Below, in pieces: positions 48,490 to 58,565 of a stretch of 64,000 nucleotides of DNA. Position numbers and translations under genes: made by a program. Positions within the stretch are counted from its first letter, which is position 1, and each line of letters begins with the position of its first letter. This stretch comes from Congeria kusceri (taxonomy: Eukaryota > Mollusca > Bivalvia > Myida > Dreissenidae), in NCBI GenBank assembly GCA_027627225.1, contig CM051028.1, positions 23,742,364 through 23,806,363 on the forward strand, in the 5' to 3' direction. Under the pieces are notes generated by a model. The model saw only the letters and a program-made list of their open reading frames with translations. It did not search any database and was not told where the DNA came from.

Positions 48490-48760
48490 GAATAATGCAC
48501 TTTTCATTATCAATCCCTTAACAGTAAGCATGACTTGAGTCATTTTGAAGCATGGATAAAAAAAAAGACATTTTGTAGTACGCTTGCATTTTACTCATAA
48601 AAGAGCTAACAGTTTGTGTTAAACATGTTTCAATGTTTCAATAAGGAGCTAATAACGTTATGTAAGAACAAGACATTAGTGGTTTTCCTGGTATGTGCGT
48701 TAGCATCACTTTTTCGAGAAAATTACTTTACAGTAATGAAAAATGCAACCAATGAGTTTA
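48490..48760 (+). pseudogene. Relic of an esterase promoter and signal-peptide region
   Basis: Parallels the region upstream of the esterase at 52268. Shared in order are CCCTTAAC.GT, GACTT(G/GG)GTCATTT, CA(T/C)GGATAAAAA, AAGAGCTA, AAGAACAAGACAT and TGTGCGTTAGCA / TGTACGTTAGCA. The frame from 48625 includes LVVFLVCALASLF, a signal-peptide-like run, after which homology fades. No esterase body follows; the sequence runs into AT-rich DNA and a LINE insertion. Best read as the start of a second, lost esterase copy. Confidence 0.5.
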
Positions 48761-48849
48761 AACCTGTTTTAGAGGAAACAAACCTCATACTTTGTCAATT
48801 ATGATTCATTATAATAACTTAGGTTAATACAGTGTTAATTTTTCTAAAA

Positions 48850-49020
48850 AGAGACATGATCCCATCGATCGGTTTTGTGTTGCTGTCGATTTGAACAACG
48901 TACGAACTTAAATTTAAGAAACGGTACACTCGGTAAAATATGTTTACAAGTAAATTTATCTGAAAAGTACACACGGTCCCGTCGATCGGTTTTATGCCAC
49001 AGACGATCTGCACAAGGTGG
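48850..49020. repeat. Short tandem duplication (GATCGGTTTTGT phrase)
   Basis: CCCATCGATCGGTTTTGTGT...CGATTTGAACAA at about 48861 and CCCGTCGATCGGTTTTATGC...CGATCTGCACAA at about 48978 are diverged copies about 117 bp apart. Confidence 0.6.
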
Positions 49021-49039
49021 TATATGCCTACGCACACTG

Positions 49040-51281
49040 CGTGCCATTTTTTTTTTTTTGTTATTCCAAATTTATTAATTTTCATAGACATATTTGTTAT
49101 ACTTGAATATACAAAAACACCATTTATAAACCTTGTACATAAGTATGTCTAGAAAAAATAAAGATGTTTTAATGTTTTGTCAGGGAGGTCAATTTAAAAG
49201 GTGTATATGAAGAAAAGGGAAAAAAAAATCTATCAAATATAAGTAGGGTGTTTGAAAATAAAAGTTTTGTTTGTTTAACTCTACCAGTGGAAAAAAAAAT
49301 AAATAATAAAAAAGTGTATTTGGAAAAAAAAACACAATTATTTCACAAAAGTGACTGGACAGTGACCAGAAGTTATAAATAAATGAAAAGCTAGTTAAAA
49401 AAATTAGTTAGGACGTTTGGATGGGGCTTTCACGTTCGTCAGATGCCTCCATAAAACATCTCCAGCGTAATTGATGTATTTGGCTCTTATTAGTTGACTT
49501 TGCTATAATTTCATCAATTTTGAGGCGATGATTTAGGACATTTTGAAAACTGGCTATTTGAGGCACAAGTTTTTCAAGTTTGCTTTTGAAAATATAGTAC
49601 TTAGCTAACATAACTATAAAATTTATACAGAATGAATCATTTTTGTTTACTGTTACGCAGTTACAAAAGGACATAGTGGTAAAAGTTAGTTCTATGTTTT
49701 CTTCAATTCCAAGTTTTTCTTGTATATACTGCTTTACATCAGTCCAAAATATTTGGGTCCATTGGCATTCCCAGAACAAATGTAAATTTGATTCTGGGTA
49801 CATAGAGCAAAAGTCACATAGATTTGAGGGTGTTAAATTGCATTTGTATAAGTATATATTGTTGGGGATGATCTGCATTAGATATTTGTATTGGAAATAC
49901 CTAATTTTAGTATCAATTGATAACTTTAGTGGTTGGCTGAAAATAGTCTTAGGGTCTAGAGATTCCAAATCTAATACTGTTTTCCATTTGCTCATTTGTT
50001 TGAATTCAATGGGGTTTTCTCTTTTTAACAGTAATTTGTAAATTAGTTTACACACTTTTGTAGAATCTTTTAGTTTATTTAACATATTATCGGGGGTTGT
50101 ATATTCTATATTATTTTGCTGTAGTGTTTGTTTCCATTCAGACGGAATGCTACAGATTAAACTATTATATTTCAGAAAGTCCCCTTGTTCTATATTATAT
50201 AGGTATTGTATGTCTGAAAAGGAGTAAAATTGCTTTACTCTATAGTCAAATAAATGTTCTAGAAATAGAACCCCTTTGTCAAACCAGGATTTGTAAAATA
50301 GTGTTTTGTTTTTATTTTTTATAGACGAGTTGTTCCAAATAATTTGTTTAAACACTGTCACGTTTACTTCGTTATAGGTTCCACAGAGCCATCCATGTAT
50401 TACATTCTTTAGGAATTCCGATTTTATTTTTAAATCCTTCACTTCAGATGGCTTAAGGTTTGATTGAAAAATTAAGTTTCCACCAACGCTTGTAAGCATG
50501 TTTGTGTATATTTGAATTATTTTTGAATCTTGTTGGAAGATAAAACGTTTAACCCAACTTGCTTTGAGAGATTTTAAAAAACAGTCTATGTCTAACATTT
50601 TAAGTCCCCCCTCTGTGTAATCTTGAACAATACGTTTTCTAGATACTTTGTCTGGTTTGTCGTCCCAAAGAAATTTGAAGCTTGTATGCGTGATTTGTTT
50701 CATAATATGTTCAGGAGGATTCTGCAGGACCGTAAATGGGTATACCAACTTTGGTATTGCAAAACTTTTAAGGACTGTTATTTTCCCTATTGGAGTCAAG
50801 TTCCATTTTTTCCATTTATGCAAACAATTCTCAAATTCCTGTACTTTTGCTGGAACGTTTAACTGAATTATTTCATTTGGATTGTTGCTAAACGTTATAC
50901 CCAGTGCTGATGCGTGTTGAGAGTTCCAAATAAATTTTTTATGTTTGCAGTATTGTGTTTCACTGTGTTTAAATGCGCCTATTTTTAAAACTTTGCATTT
51001 GTTTTTATTAAGTGTTAAACCTGATATTAATGCAAACTGTTCAATTGCATGTATTAATGTTTCAAATGATTTTTGTGTGCCATCTAACATAAAGGATGCG
51101 TCATCAGCGAACATCGATTGTTTTACTTCCACATTATGTATATTTATACCTTTAATATTTGGATCTGACTCGATTTTTATTGATAACAATTCTATACAAA
51201 TAATAAATAGGTAAGGAGACAGAGGGCATCCCTGACGAACTCCTCTATGGATATTAAAAAAATCAGAAAATCGTGCCATTT
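49040..51281 (-). mobile_element. 5'-truncated L1/Tx1-type LINE with 10-bp target duplication
   Basis: CGTGCCATTT occurs at 49040-49049 and 51272-51281, directly flanking the element. At the left end the duplication is followed by a T-run, the poly(A) tail read from the other strand. The body contains the 3' part of ORF2 (49408-51279) and a 3'UTR of about 350 bp. The 5' half (endonuclease, start of reverse transcriptase) is missing, consistent with incomplete reverse transcription at insertion. Confidence 0.88.
49408..51279 (-). CDS. LINE ORF2 fragment: reverse transcriptase C-terminal part
   Basis: An uninterrupted frame of 623 codons. Residues 6-24 (DFFNIHRGVRQGCPLSPYL) are the conserved RT block around RGVRQGCPLSP. 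FADD at 57-60 is the catalytic motif that coordinates metal. The thumb follows, and near the C-terminus is CNLTPSNLCDFCSMYPESNL with HLFWEC, the Cys/His segment typical of L1/Tx1 ORF2 proteins. The palm's first aspartate motif and the endonuclease are missing, so it cannot be active. The apparent start Met and next two residues lie in the target duplication, not the element. An in-frame TAA sits immediately upstream. No stops in 1.9 kb suggests a recent insertion. Confidence 0.85.
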   Translation of the reverse strand: MARFSDFFNIHRGVRQGCPLSPYLFIICIELLSIKIESDPNIKGINIHNVEVKQSMFADDASFMLDGTQKSFETLIHAIEQFALISGLTLNKNKCKVLKIGAFKHSETQYCKHKKFIWNSQHASALGITFSNNPNEIIQLNVPAKVQEFENCLHKWKKWNLTPIGKITVLKSFAIPKLVYPFTVLQNPPEHIMKQITHTSFKFLWDDKPDKVSRKRIVQDYTEGGLKMLDIDCFLKSLKASWVKRFIFQQDSKIIQIYTNMLTSVGGNLIFQSNLKPSEVKDLKIKSEFLKNVIHGWLCGTYNEVNVTVFKQIIWNNSSIKNKNKTLFYKSWFDKGVLFLEHLFDYRVKQFYSFSDIQYLYNIEQGDFLKYNSLICSIPSEWKQTLQQNNIEYTTPDNMLNKLKDSTKVCKLIYKLLLKRENPIEFKQMSKWKTVLDLESLDPKTIFSQPLKLSIDTKIRYFQYKYLMQIIPNNIYLYKCNLTPSNLCDFCSMYPESNLHLFWECQWTQIFWTDVKQYIQEKLGIEENIELTFTTMSFCNCVTVNKNDSFCINFIVMLAKYYIFKSKLEKLVPQIASFQNVLNHRLKIDEIIAKSTNKSQIHQLRWRCFMEASDERESPIQTS

Positions 51282-52125
51282 ATTTAACATGTTATACGCG
51301 GTACAATGCAGCGCTCGTTAGCCATTGCTCAGGCCTGGTTCCAAACATGGCTTCAGCCCAATGCAATTATAGTTAACAACATATGCAATAAAAACGGTTT
51401 TGTTAAAGAGGGGCGTAGCGAACTATTATATACCTGTGTGCACAGCATGTAGACGAGTCAGATCGATTGATGATCGATTGATGACGCTTGCGCATACCTT
51501 ATTGTCTCATTTGAAACCGAATGTAGCCGTTGTTGTTAGATAAGAACGGGTCTGTATCGACATAAAATATATATTTGCATATTTCGAAAAGAGAAATAGT
51601 TTTCTGTCGATGTTGACGTTTATTTATGTTATAATTATAACCGTTTTCAAAAATGTAAACTTTATAAAACGGTTTTTTGTTAGTGGATAATGAAAGAGAC
51701 ATGAAATAAATCGAGAAAAATCAGACAGTCCCTCTTTAAGCTGCCTTATAATTAGCTTTTTAATATTTATATTAAGTGTATGTATATTAATAAACGGTAC
51801 TGAAATTTGCAACCATTAATGTGTGTATATTCAAGATCGGCTATGGAAGCAACAGAATGGAAATGTGTATATGACTCACGCAAATGTGAGGAAATGATAC
51901 TGACGAGCCCATTTAAAAACAACAATTAATCTTGTATGAAATATATAATCTTTTTATTTATAATTCGAGTACTTATTTTTCCTTAATTTTGGCAAAGATA
52001 CCATGAGTAAAATATAAAAAACATGTTTTTCACAAACATAGGTTAATGCCATTAAATGAAGCAGACAAAAGGGTCAATACGTGACTTTAAAGAACAGACA
52101 TGTTACATATTGATAATGTTGCGCT
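51282..52125. other. Spacer upstream of the esterase; no gene
   Basis: AT-rich. A GATCGATTGATGATCGATTGATGACG direct repeat lies near 51461-51485. Confidence 0.5.
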
Positions 52126-52129
52126 TACT

Positions 52130-52267
52130 ATTGTCTAACCCTTAACCGTGACTTGGGTCATTTGGTAGCACGGATAAAAATAAAGTAATTTCGTAGGTCG
52201 CAGGCAGCATAAGAGCTACTCGCTTGTGTTATACACGTTTAAATATATTTAGAGTTAAGAACAAGAC
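52130..52267 (+). promoter_or_regulatory. Esterase upstream region shared with the 48.5-kb relic
   Basis: Conserved blocks (CCCTTAACCGTGACTTGGGT, CATTT, GCACGGATAAAAATAAAG, AAGAGCTACT, AAGAACAAGACATG) recur upstream of the signal-like frame at 48625. Promoter or 5'UTR role is inferred from position. Confidence 0.45.
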
Positions 52268-52595
52268 ATGAGGGTGGTGGTTTTGCTTTGATGTACGTTA
52301 GCAACTAGTTTTGGCGACAATCGCCCTACTGTTCCAACCAGTGTTGGGACTGTGATTGGAGAACGAGTGAGTGTTGGATTTAAAGATAGGACGTTAATCG
52401 TGGACAGGTGCCTGGGGATTCGCTACGCCAAGCCGCCCCAGGGCAAATGGCGCTTTCGAAAACCGGAACCATTCGAAGGCTACAATGAGCCGCACGAGGC
52501 GAGGAGTTTCGGGCCACCATGTCCACAACCCAACCTGCGCATGACGGTGGGCGAACCAGCAGAGGACTGCCTGTTTCTCAACTTGTTCGTGCTGG
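52268..52595 (+). pseudogene. Carboxylesterase-like gene, N-terminal part, stop in signal peptide
   Basis: Read from ATG at 52268 the frame is MRVVVLL, then TGA at 52289-52291, then CTLATSFGDNRPTVPTSVGT and VIGERVSVGF. Next come CLGIRYAKPPQGKWRFRKPE, FGPPCPQPN and EPAEDCLFLNLFV. These are type-B carboxylesterase/cholinesterase-family landmarks: the G-I-P/R-Y-A-x-PP segment and the EDCL disulphide/loop signature. Such enzymes are alpha/beta hydrolases that cleave esters, usually secreted or in the ER. The stop lies in the signal peptide, and only a non-ATG start avoids it. Coding is then cut by an inserted element at 52596. Confidence 0.8.
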
Positions 52596-53214
52596 TGTAA
52601 CATTACATTTTGACCCCGTTGAAAATTGACCCCATGGGTACTTTTTCAACGGATGACTGATCCATTTTCAACGTTGAAAACTGACCCTGCCCGTTATATA
52701 ATGACCCATCCACGCGTGAAAATTCGACTGAGTAACTAGAGCCAGGTCATATTTCCACTGATTCCAATGATCGTATGCAATTTGCCTATTACCATACATA
52801 CCAAAGAATAACAATTCTGTATTTTTCAGGAATGCAAGCAACAATTAACGTTTAGTTATACCTTCGAGTGCGCTACTAGCTAATAACGATAATTATTTGC
52901 CAATTCAAGGGCCATACCACTGCAGTTACAGGTCAGATATAAAAAGTAAAACCCAGCTACACATTTTAAGATGCTTATTAACGACTAAATGTAAAATCAG
53001 TGACTATAATTTATGTGTAATTATAGACAAGATGTCTGAAAATTTATTAACTACAGTATGCCGTAGAACAGTGTCGATGCTGATGATTGGCTTTCATTAG
53101 AATGTTAGAATAAATATATAACATCGCACTGGTTTTGTTATTAAGTAATTTGACTATTATACATGTGTATAGACAAAACCGAAACAAAATTATAACATAC
53201 TAATATAGCATGGT

Positions 53215-53275
53215 GTCACCTACCACCACTACCACTACTAATACTACTACTACTACTACTATTACTTTAGTCATA
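53215..53275 (+). repeat. (ACT)n-type microsatellite
   Basis: CACCACTACCACTACTAATA followed by CTACTACTACTACTA. Inside the esterase-disrupting element. Confidence 0.85.
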
Positions 53276-53947
53276 TACGTGACTCATGCCTCATCTGTCA
53301 ACGGTCAAGGTCACTGCAATTGCAAAACTAATTCTCCAACAACAGCACAATCAACTAGTTTGGCTGAAGTCGTGGTTAAAACAGTCAAGCGCATCATCGT
53401 CAAGGCAAAAGAAACCAATAGTAATTGGATTTCTTGAGTTTAGAAATTATCCATTGGACCTCGGATTTTCACAATCACAATTGTTGCAAGGTAGACATAA
53501 TCAACAAAATCGTTCCAGTTAAAACAGCAAAACGCATACCTAGGACAATCAATACATGTGAAAAGCAAAGTTGGTAAAACATGGTTGTCTGCAATTATTA
53601 TTCCCATACACAATGACTTTATCATTGTTTAAGTGTGGATTGTTGTAACTGAATTAAATGCGTTTATTTGGTAAATGTGTGTGATTTTTATTCCATGATT
53701 GTTTTATGAATGAAATACTTTATTTATATTAGAATATATGTAGACATTCGTTATTATTAATGGACTTATTATTCTTATTTTCATATGTCATAATTATATA
53801 TTTCATTGATATTTTATGATAAGAAATTTCTTTCTTATAAAAATAAGGAGATTTTCCATTATTCAGATTCCAATTTCATGAAACAAATTATACGAGTATA
53901 TAATTTACATCCCCATATGCTAATACATAAAGACTCCAACAAATCAT

Positions 53948-54285
53948 GGGCGCCAGGGACGGGGTCGTTTTTTCCTATATGGTTATATTGATAAATTTGA
54001 AAATCTTCTTGTCTGAAACCGCATGCTGGATTTCAAAAACATTTCATAGAAATGTTCCTTGTGTGATCCTTTACCAAATTCCTTTAAATTATGTTTATTC
54101 GTTAAAAACATGGAGGCCAGGGGTGTGGCAGTTTTCCTAATAAACTATTTGAAAACTGTGAAAATATTCTTGTCGGGAACCATTGATGGATTCGAAATAG
54201 TTTCACAAAAATGTTCCTACTATGTTCCTTAAAACTGTTCTGATTCGCTAACAAAAATCTCGAAACAACATGTACCGGTACCTGT
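53948..54285. repeat. Two diverged ~170-bp tandem units (GGCCAGGGGYGKGG type)
   Basis: CGCCAGGGACGGGGTCGTTT...TTGAAAATCTTCTTGTCTGA and GGCCAGGGGTGTGGCAGTTT...GAAAATATTCTTGTCGGGAA start about 165 bp apart, each with AACCAT/AACCGCATG...GGATT and an AATGTTCCT phrase. Confidence 0.65.
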
Positions 54286-55515
54286 CAAGGCCCTTATTTA
54301 AGTTAAAGTAAGAATTTCATTGAATGCAGGGGGTGTCAATGGAGCGTCAGCTGGATGCAATTTAGAATAGTTTAATATACCGGGTAGTATTAAAGACGAT
54401 ATTGAAATAACTACCCATTCGTAAACATACGCGGTTTTTAACAAATATATTGGAATAATGAATGAATAAATAAATAATGAATATGTATGTGTACTGTTTT
54501 GTTGAGTGACATAAACTAATTAAATTTGAATACATGTATTTTTCCAAAATATTGATACACGAATTCATGTCTTTGCAATAATAAGATGGTTAAAAAGTTA
54601 AATGCCTAGTTGTGGCACTTGATTTATATTTATAAATATGATTATGAAGGAACATGTCACTTGCATTTTATTTTTTAACAAATGTAAGATGCATGAATAT
54701 TATCATCATTGCATAATTTTAGTGTTTGATATTTAAAAACCACTTAAATTTAAGATATTTTAAAAATACACAAGTTTTGTTTCGGTATATGAAGCTGTTT
54801 TCGGTATGTAGCCATACCCCTTTCTTGCTAGAGTTTGTCTCTTTGGAGCCCGACCCGTCTCAATTTTACTTTGATTTTTAAGAGTGAGATTCAAGTGAGC
54901 ATGAGGGCGCAATTTAACAGGAAGGGTAAGACTTGACAGATATTGAACACGCTATTACACTTTAACAAGACAGTATGATTTGTTAAACTCAGGTGGGACC
55001 CATTTTGGCCTTCTTGTTTCCATTTGTTGCAGTTTGTCATTATGTGTGTTCAGTTAAGCAAAGTATTAAAATGAGCATGGTGGCGGCTACTTTTAATAGT
55101 GGATCATGCTTATTAGATGTTACACAGAATGTATTTAAAAATATGAAAATCTTCGAATTACATGTTCTCCATGATCTAAAAGAACGTCGCTTCATACGCG
55201 ACGTCGTCGTCTTTGATCTTTCCTTGCGGCATCTTTTATGTAGTTCAAACACGTGGCCTTAGGACGTTATTGTTAAAAAAAGCTATCCAGCAAGCCTGCG
55301 ATAGTTTCTGGTTCTTTCCAATGTGAGTCTCTTCTACAAACAGACTATCACCGACATTTAACATAAACTTAACTAACCGTTAAAAAATGACCCCATAACT
55401 GATCAAAATTTAACGACTGATCAGTTTTCAATCATGTTGAAATGTTGGCTGGGTCATTTCTCAACATTGGAAAAGGATCCATCAATTTTCAACGGGGTCA
55501 ATATTTAATGTTACA

Positions 55516-56212
55516 ACGGGCAACTGGTCGCAAGAAAATGGCGGTTATGGTGTTCGTATACGGTGGAGGGTTCAACTGCGGCGCAACGGATACGTACTCA
55601 CCTGAGGTGTTGGTCGATGTCATCGTTGTGACTTTAAACTACAGACTTGGTGAAATGGACTTTCTCAATATTGGGGATGATAGGGCGCCCGGGAACCAGG
55701 GCATGTGGGACCAGAGACTGGCATTTCAGTGGGTGAAGCAAAACATCGCGGCCTTCGGTGGCGATTCCGATAGAATAACGATCGTCGGTGAGTCCGCCTG
55801 CGGAATGAGTGTTACATTGCAGGGTTTATACCCACCTAACGAAGGGCGGTTCCACAGTATTATCGCACAGAGCGGCGCTCCTTCGTCCTCATTCATACAG
55901 ACCTCGCTGGAAACAAACATGAACAGCGCTATTGCCGAGAACCTCAACTGTTCCACCGAATCAAAAGAAGTCATGTACGAGTGTTTGGTGACTGGAGATT
56001 TTAATATTGTAAGTTCGCGTCATTTTACTATGCAAGAAATAACGAAAGTGCTGTCGATGTATATGTACCCAACCGTTGACAGAGATTTCATCAAACGAGA
56101 CCTTCGCCAGATAAACTCGCAGACGGAAATCGACTTCTTACGTTCTTTGAAACTTCTCAATGGCGTCAATGGCGCGGAAGGGGGAATCTATATAGAGATG
56201 ACCCCTGGTTAT
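55516..56212 (+). pseudogene. Carboxylesterase-like gene, catalytic-serine part, C-terminus lost
   Basis: Continues the esterase in frame: ATGRKKMAVMVFVYGGGFNC carries the oxyanion-hole GGGF. Then VIVVTLNYRLG, APGNQGMWDQRLAFQWVKQN, IAAFGGDSDRITIVGESACG, and PNEGRFHSIIAQSGA. The serine of GESACG is the nucleophile position, but the usual motif is GESAGG; here the last glycine of G-x-S-x-G is cysteine. A few residues seem missing before VIVV. The frame ends around LKLLNGVNGAEGG, where a duplicated piece of CCP intron begins. The C-terminal third, with the catalytic histidine, is absent. No intron in about 1.0 kb of combined coding sequence. Confidence 0.82.
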
Positions 56213-57534
56213 AGTTATTAATATAACATCATAGCTCTTTCTATGAGAAAAATACAATACATATTCCTTTTTGGAGATCAGTGGATCTGATGAGTTAATG
56301 ATAAAGTTAATGATAAAGAATGACAAATTGCCAAAACTGTTGTCGATCTGGTTTAACATTTATACAGTAAAATTAACATTTATTATATGTTGGTTTATTA
56401 AACTGATGATTATGTTGGTTTATTAAACTGATGATTACATGGTATTATCATTCATCGATGTAGCATATATTGAACAACACTTCTAATCTAGTTTAGAGGT
56501 GAGGTGCAGTGTTCATAGCTTTTTAAGATAATACTTTTTGGACCCGATTATAAACAGCATTTTTGTCAGGGAGAATAGATCTGTAGTATGTCGTGTAGTA
56601 ATGATACTCAGTTAGCAGTTCGCATTCGGAGTTTCATGCGACGAAGATGATGATGAACTATTTGGCAAAATGATGTATTTTAGAGTGCCCTATCAAATAT
56701 ATCATGTGCGTAGTTCAAATGTCAAATTTATATTTATAAAAGCCAATAGGGCCCAGGTTTCTTAACTATGTTTGAAATTACAATAAATGCCATTATCTTA
56801 CACATACAATTTTGTAGGAATTAAAGTTTGTCTGGCTTGAAGGTTCGTATTCTTTGAAAAAAAAAGTGGAATACTAAGCACCAAGTCTCTATAGGGCAAA
56901 CCCTTGTTGTAAGCAAAACAACAAATTGTGTTCCTAGATAAACGGTTAAGTTCATACTTTGGGAAAAGCGTCCTGAAATGGGAATTGTGGCCGAAATGTC
57001 TAACTTGATTGTTCAATTTGACAAACTACGTAAAGCTTTATAAGGCTCTATAGTTTTAGCAGGCCTTGAAGTGTGTGTGCAGGGATTACTTGACCCTACT
57101 ACCCCTAGATTACTGACCCCAGTATTTTTGTTCCAGTCCGACTTACTTCATTGTTTAGTAGATAAACGGACAGATATCCTGCAATAACCCATGCAATGGA
57201 CTCAACAAGGTACCGCTGGTCTTTGATTCCAAATATTCTTAAGCTCAATCTTTGTCGTTAACCGATTAAGGGCATTAGATTATTTAAAATGTTTCATCGA
57301 ATTTAACACTATTGTTTAACGTCTATGCATAGGTATTAAAGCGTATTGCAGTCAAATATTATAACACAAATAAAAAAAAGTGTGTCCTTTTGTAAAGGAA
57401 TCTATTAAAGAACGATCATTGATTCTAAATGTAAGAAGATAATATATTATGTTCATCCTCATTATTGTGTTTGTATTATTTCTGAATGTGTGCTCACGAC
57501 ACACTTACTTGCTTATATGACTTCTTCGTATATA

Positions 57535-58316
57535 CAGTAAAAGCCCGCTTATACGACCACTTTGGGGTCTTAATAAAAGTGGTCTTAATCGGGGGTGGTC
57601 TTATTATTGAGGTCCGGCAGATCACCGAGTCAGTACATTCATACTTCTGTGTAATTTCAAGCTTGTTATGAAAATAATGAATAATCAATAGATGACGAAA
57701 ATTCCAATTTGTTTTCAATAATATGTTTTATTGAATAGAGATTATGTAACTTATAGTTATGGATACATGTATGAACTTTGCATTAAGTAGAAAGATAAAT
57801 AAAACTTGATTAACGAAGCCCATTTAAGGTTCAGCATTCATTCTTTCAAGTTTATTGCATTAAACATGTACATGTTTATAGCAAATGATACATAATTAGT
57901 ACAACATGACGGTATGAGTATATCAGTGCTACCCGCTAACTGTCAGTTAGTGTCAATTAACGTAATTTGATACACAGTCCATGTGCTAATCACTTATCAA
58001 AACAGTTGTAACATTGTTTTTTACACGCTCCTTTTCTACCGCAGAGCAGTATGTTATCTCCACGGCATATGTTGTTAATTGATGATGTTAAGTGTCATCG
58101 ACCAAATGACACTGGTCGCAATAACGGGGTTATTTTCAGCATTATTTGGTACGTTCGGTCTGGGATTAGTGGTCGTAATACGGAATAGCGGGGTGCCCGT
58201 ATAATCGGGGTTTGCGACCATTGAAATATATAGTGAAACAATCGGGTCTTTTAAAAAGTGTCCGCTTTAGCGGGGTGGTCGTTAAATCGACGTGGTCGTA
58301 AAGCGGGGTTTTGGTG
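57535..58316. mobile_element. pogo-like TIR element, second copy (carried by the duplication)
   Basis: CAGTAAAAGCCCGCTTATAC at the left, complement of CACCAAAACCCCGCTTTACG at the right, TA on both sides. It includes an extra GACGTGGTCGTAAAGCG stretch near the right end that the copy at 8054 lacks. It came with the segmental duplication, not by separate insertion. Confidence 0.65.
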
Positions 58317-58473
58317 TACGTATATAGTTTTTGTTCTTTGCACGTTGAAATTATGTTTTCATTATGTGATGTACATTGTACAAGTCAAAATAAAGTGTCT
58401 GTCTGTCTCTCTGAATGTCTGTCAATAAAAGGTATTTCGTATACCTTGACTAATTAAAAAAAAACCTCATTAC

Positions 58474-58561
58474 CTGGAAGAACGATGCCTCCTATTTCGT
58501 TAATGAGTAACCATCCAAAACTGATGAAAAAGGTAACGACAGGTATCATTATATTAACCAT
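58474..58561 (-). CDS. Orphan signal-peptide exon of a CCP gene (copy C)
   Basis: 29 codons plus one base: MVNIMIPVVTFFISFGWLLI, then NEIGGIVLP, with donor GTAATG after 58474. It is intact, unlike its closest relative at 8974. However, the intron downstream (toward lower coordinates) ends at 56213 without a CCP exon and runs into the antisense side of the esterase. Any transcript would carry a signal peptide with nothing recognisable to secrete, unless it splices to an exon outside this copy. Confidence 0.7.
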
Positions 58562-58565
58562 GCTA

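Larger units (their letters stand above)
52596..55515. mobile_element. 2.9-kb TIR element inserted in the esterase coding sequence
   Basis: The left end TGTAACATTACATTTTGACC continues CCGTTGAAAATTGACCC. The right end, read in complement, is TGTAACATTAAATATTGACC then CCGTTGAAAATTGAT. TIRs are therefore about 35 bp, with further GTTGAAAA/GACCC subterminal repeats. Left of it the esterase frame stops at FVL; right of it the frame resumes ATGRKKMAVMVF. No intact transposase. The TGT start is compatible with several superfamilies, and no clear target duplication is visible. It contains a trinucleotide microsatellite (53215-53275) and a two-copy repeat (53948-54280). Confidence 0.85.
56213..58565. 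repeat. Segmental duplication, copy C (CCP intron 1 plus signal exon)
   Basis: Near-identical to 6708-9063 in the same orientation (offset starts at 49505 bp and changes with small indels). Differences include a doubled TTATGTTGGTTTATTAAACT phrase near 56394 and single-base changes. The left edge abuts the esterase coding sequence without any intervening CCP exon. Confidence 0.93.

Noticed and set aside
49643..51214. Plus-strand frames within the LINE
   Set aside because: Shadows of the minus-strand reverse-transcriptase frame.
55442..55515. MLAGSFLNIGKG as the true N-terminus of the esterase
   Set aside because: These codons lie in the right TIR of the inserted element. Esterase similarity starts only at ATGRKKMAV.
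57494..57718. Small frames at the left end of the pogo-like element
   Set aside because: They run through the TIR and the duplicated intron. The same sequence in copy B at about 8.05 kb does not keep the frame.
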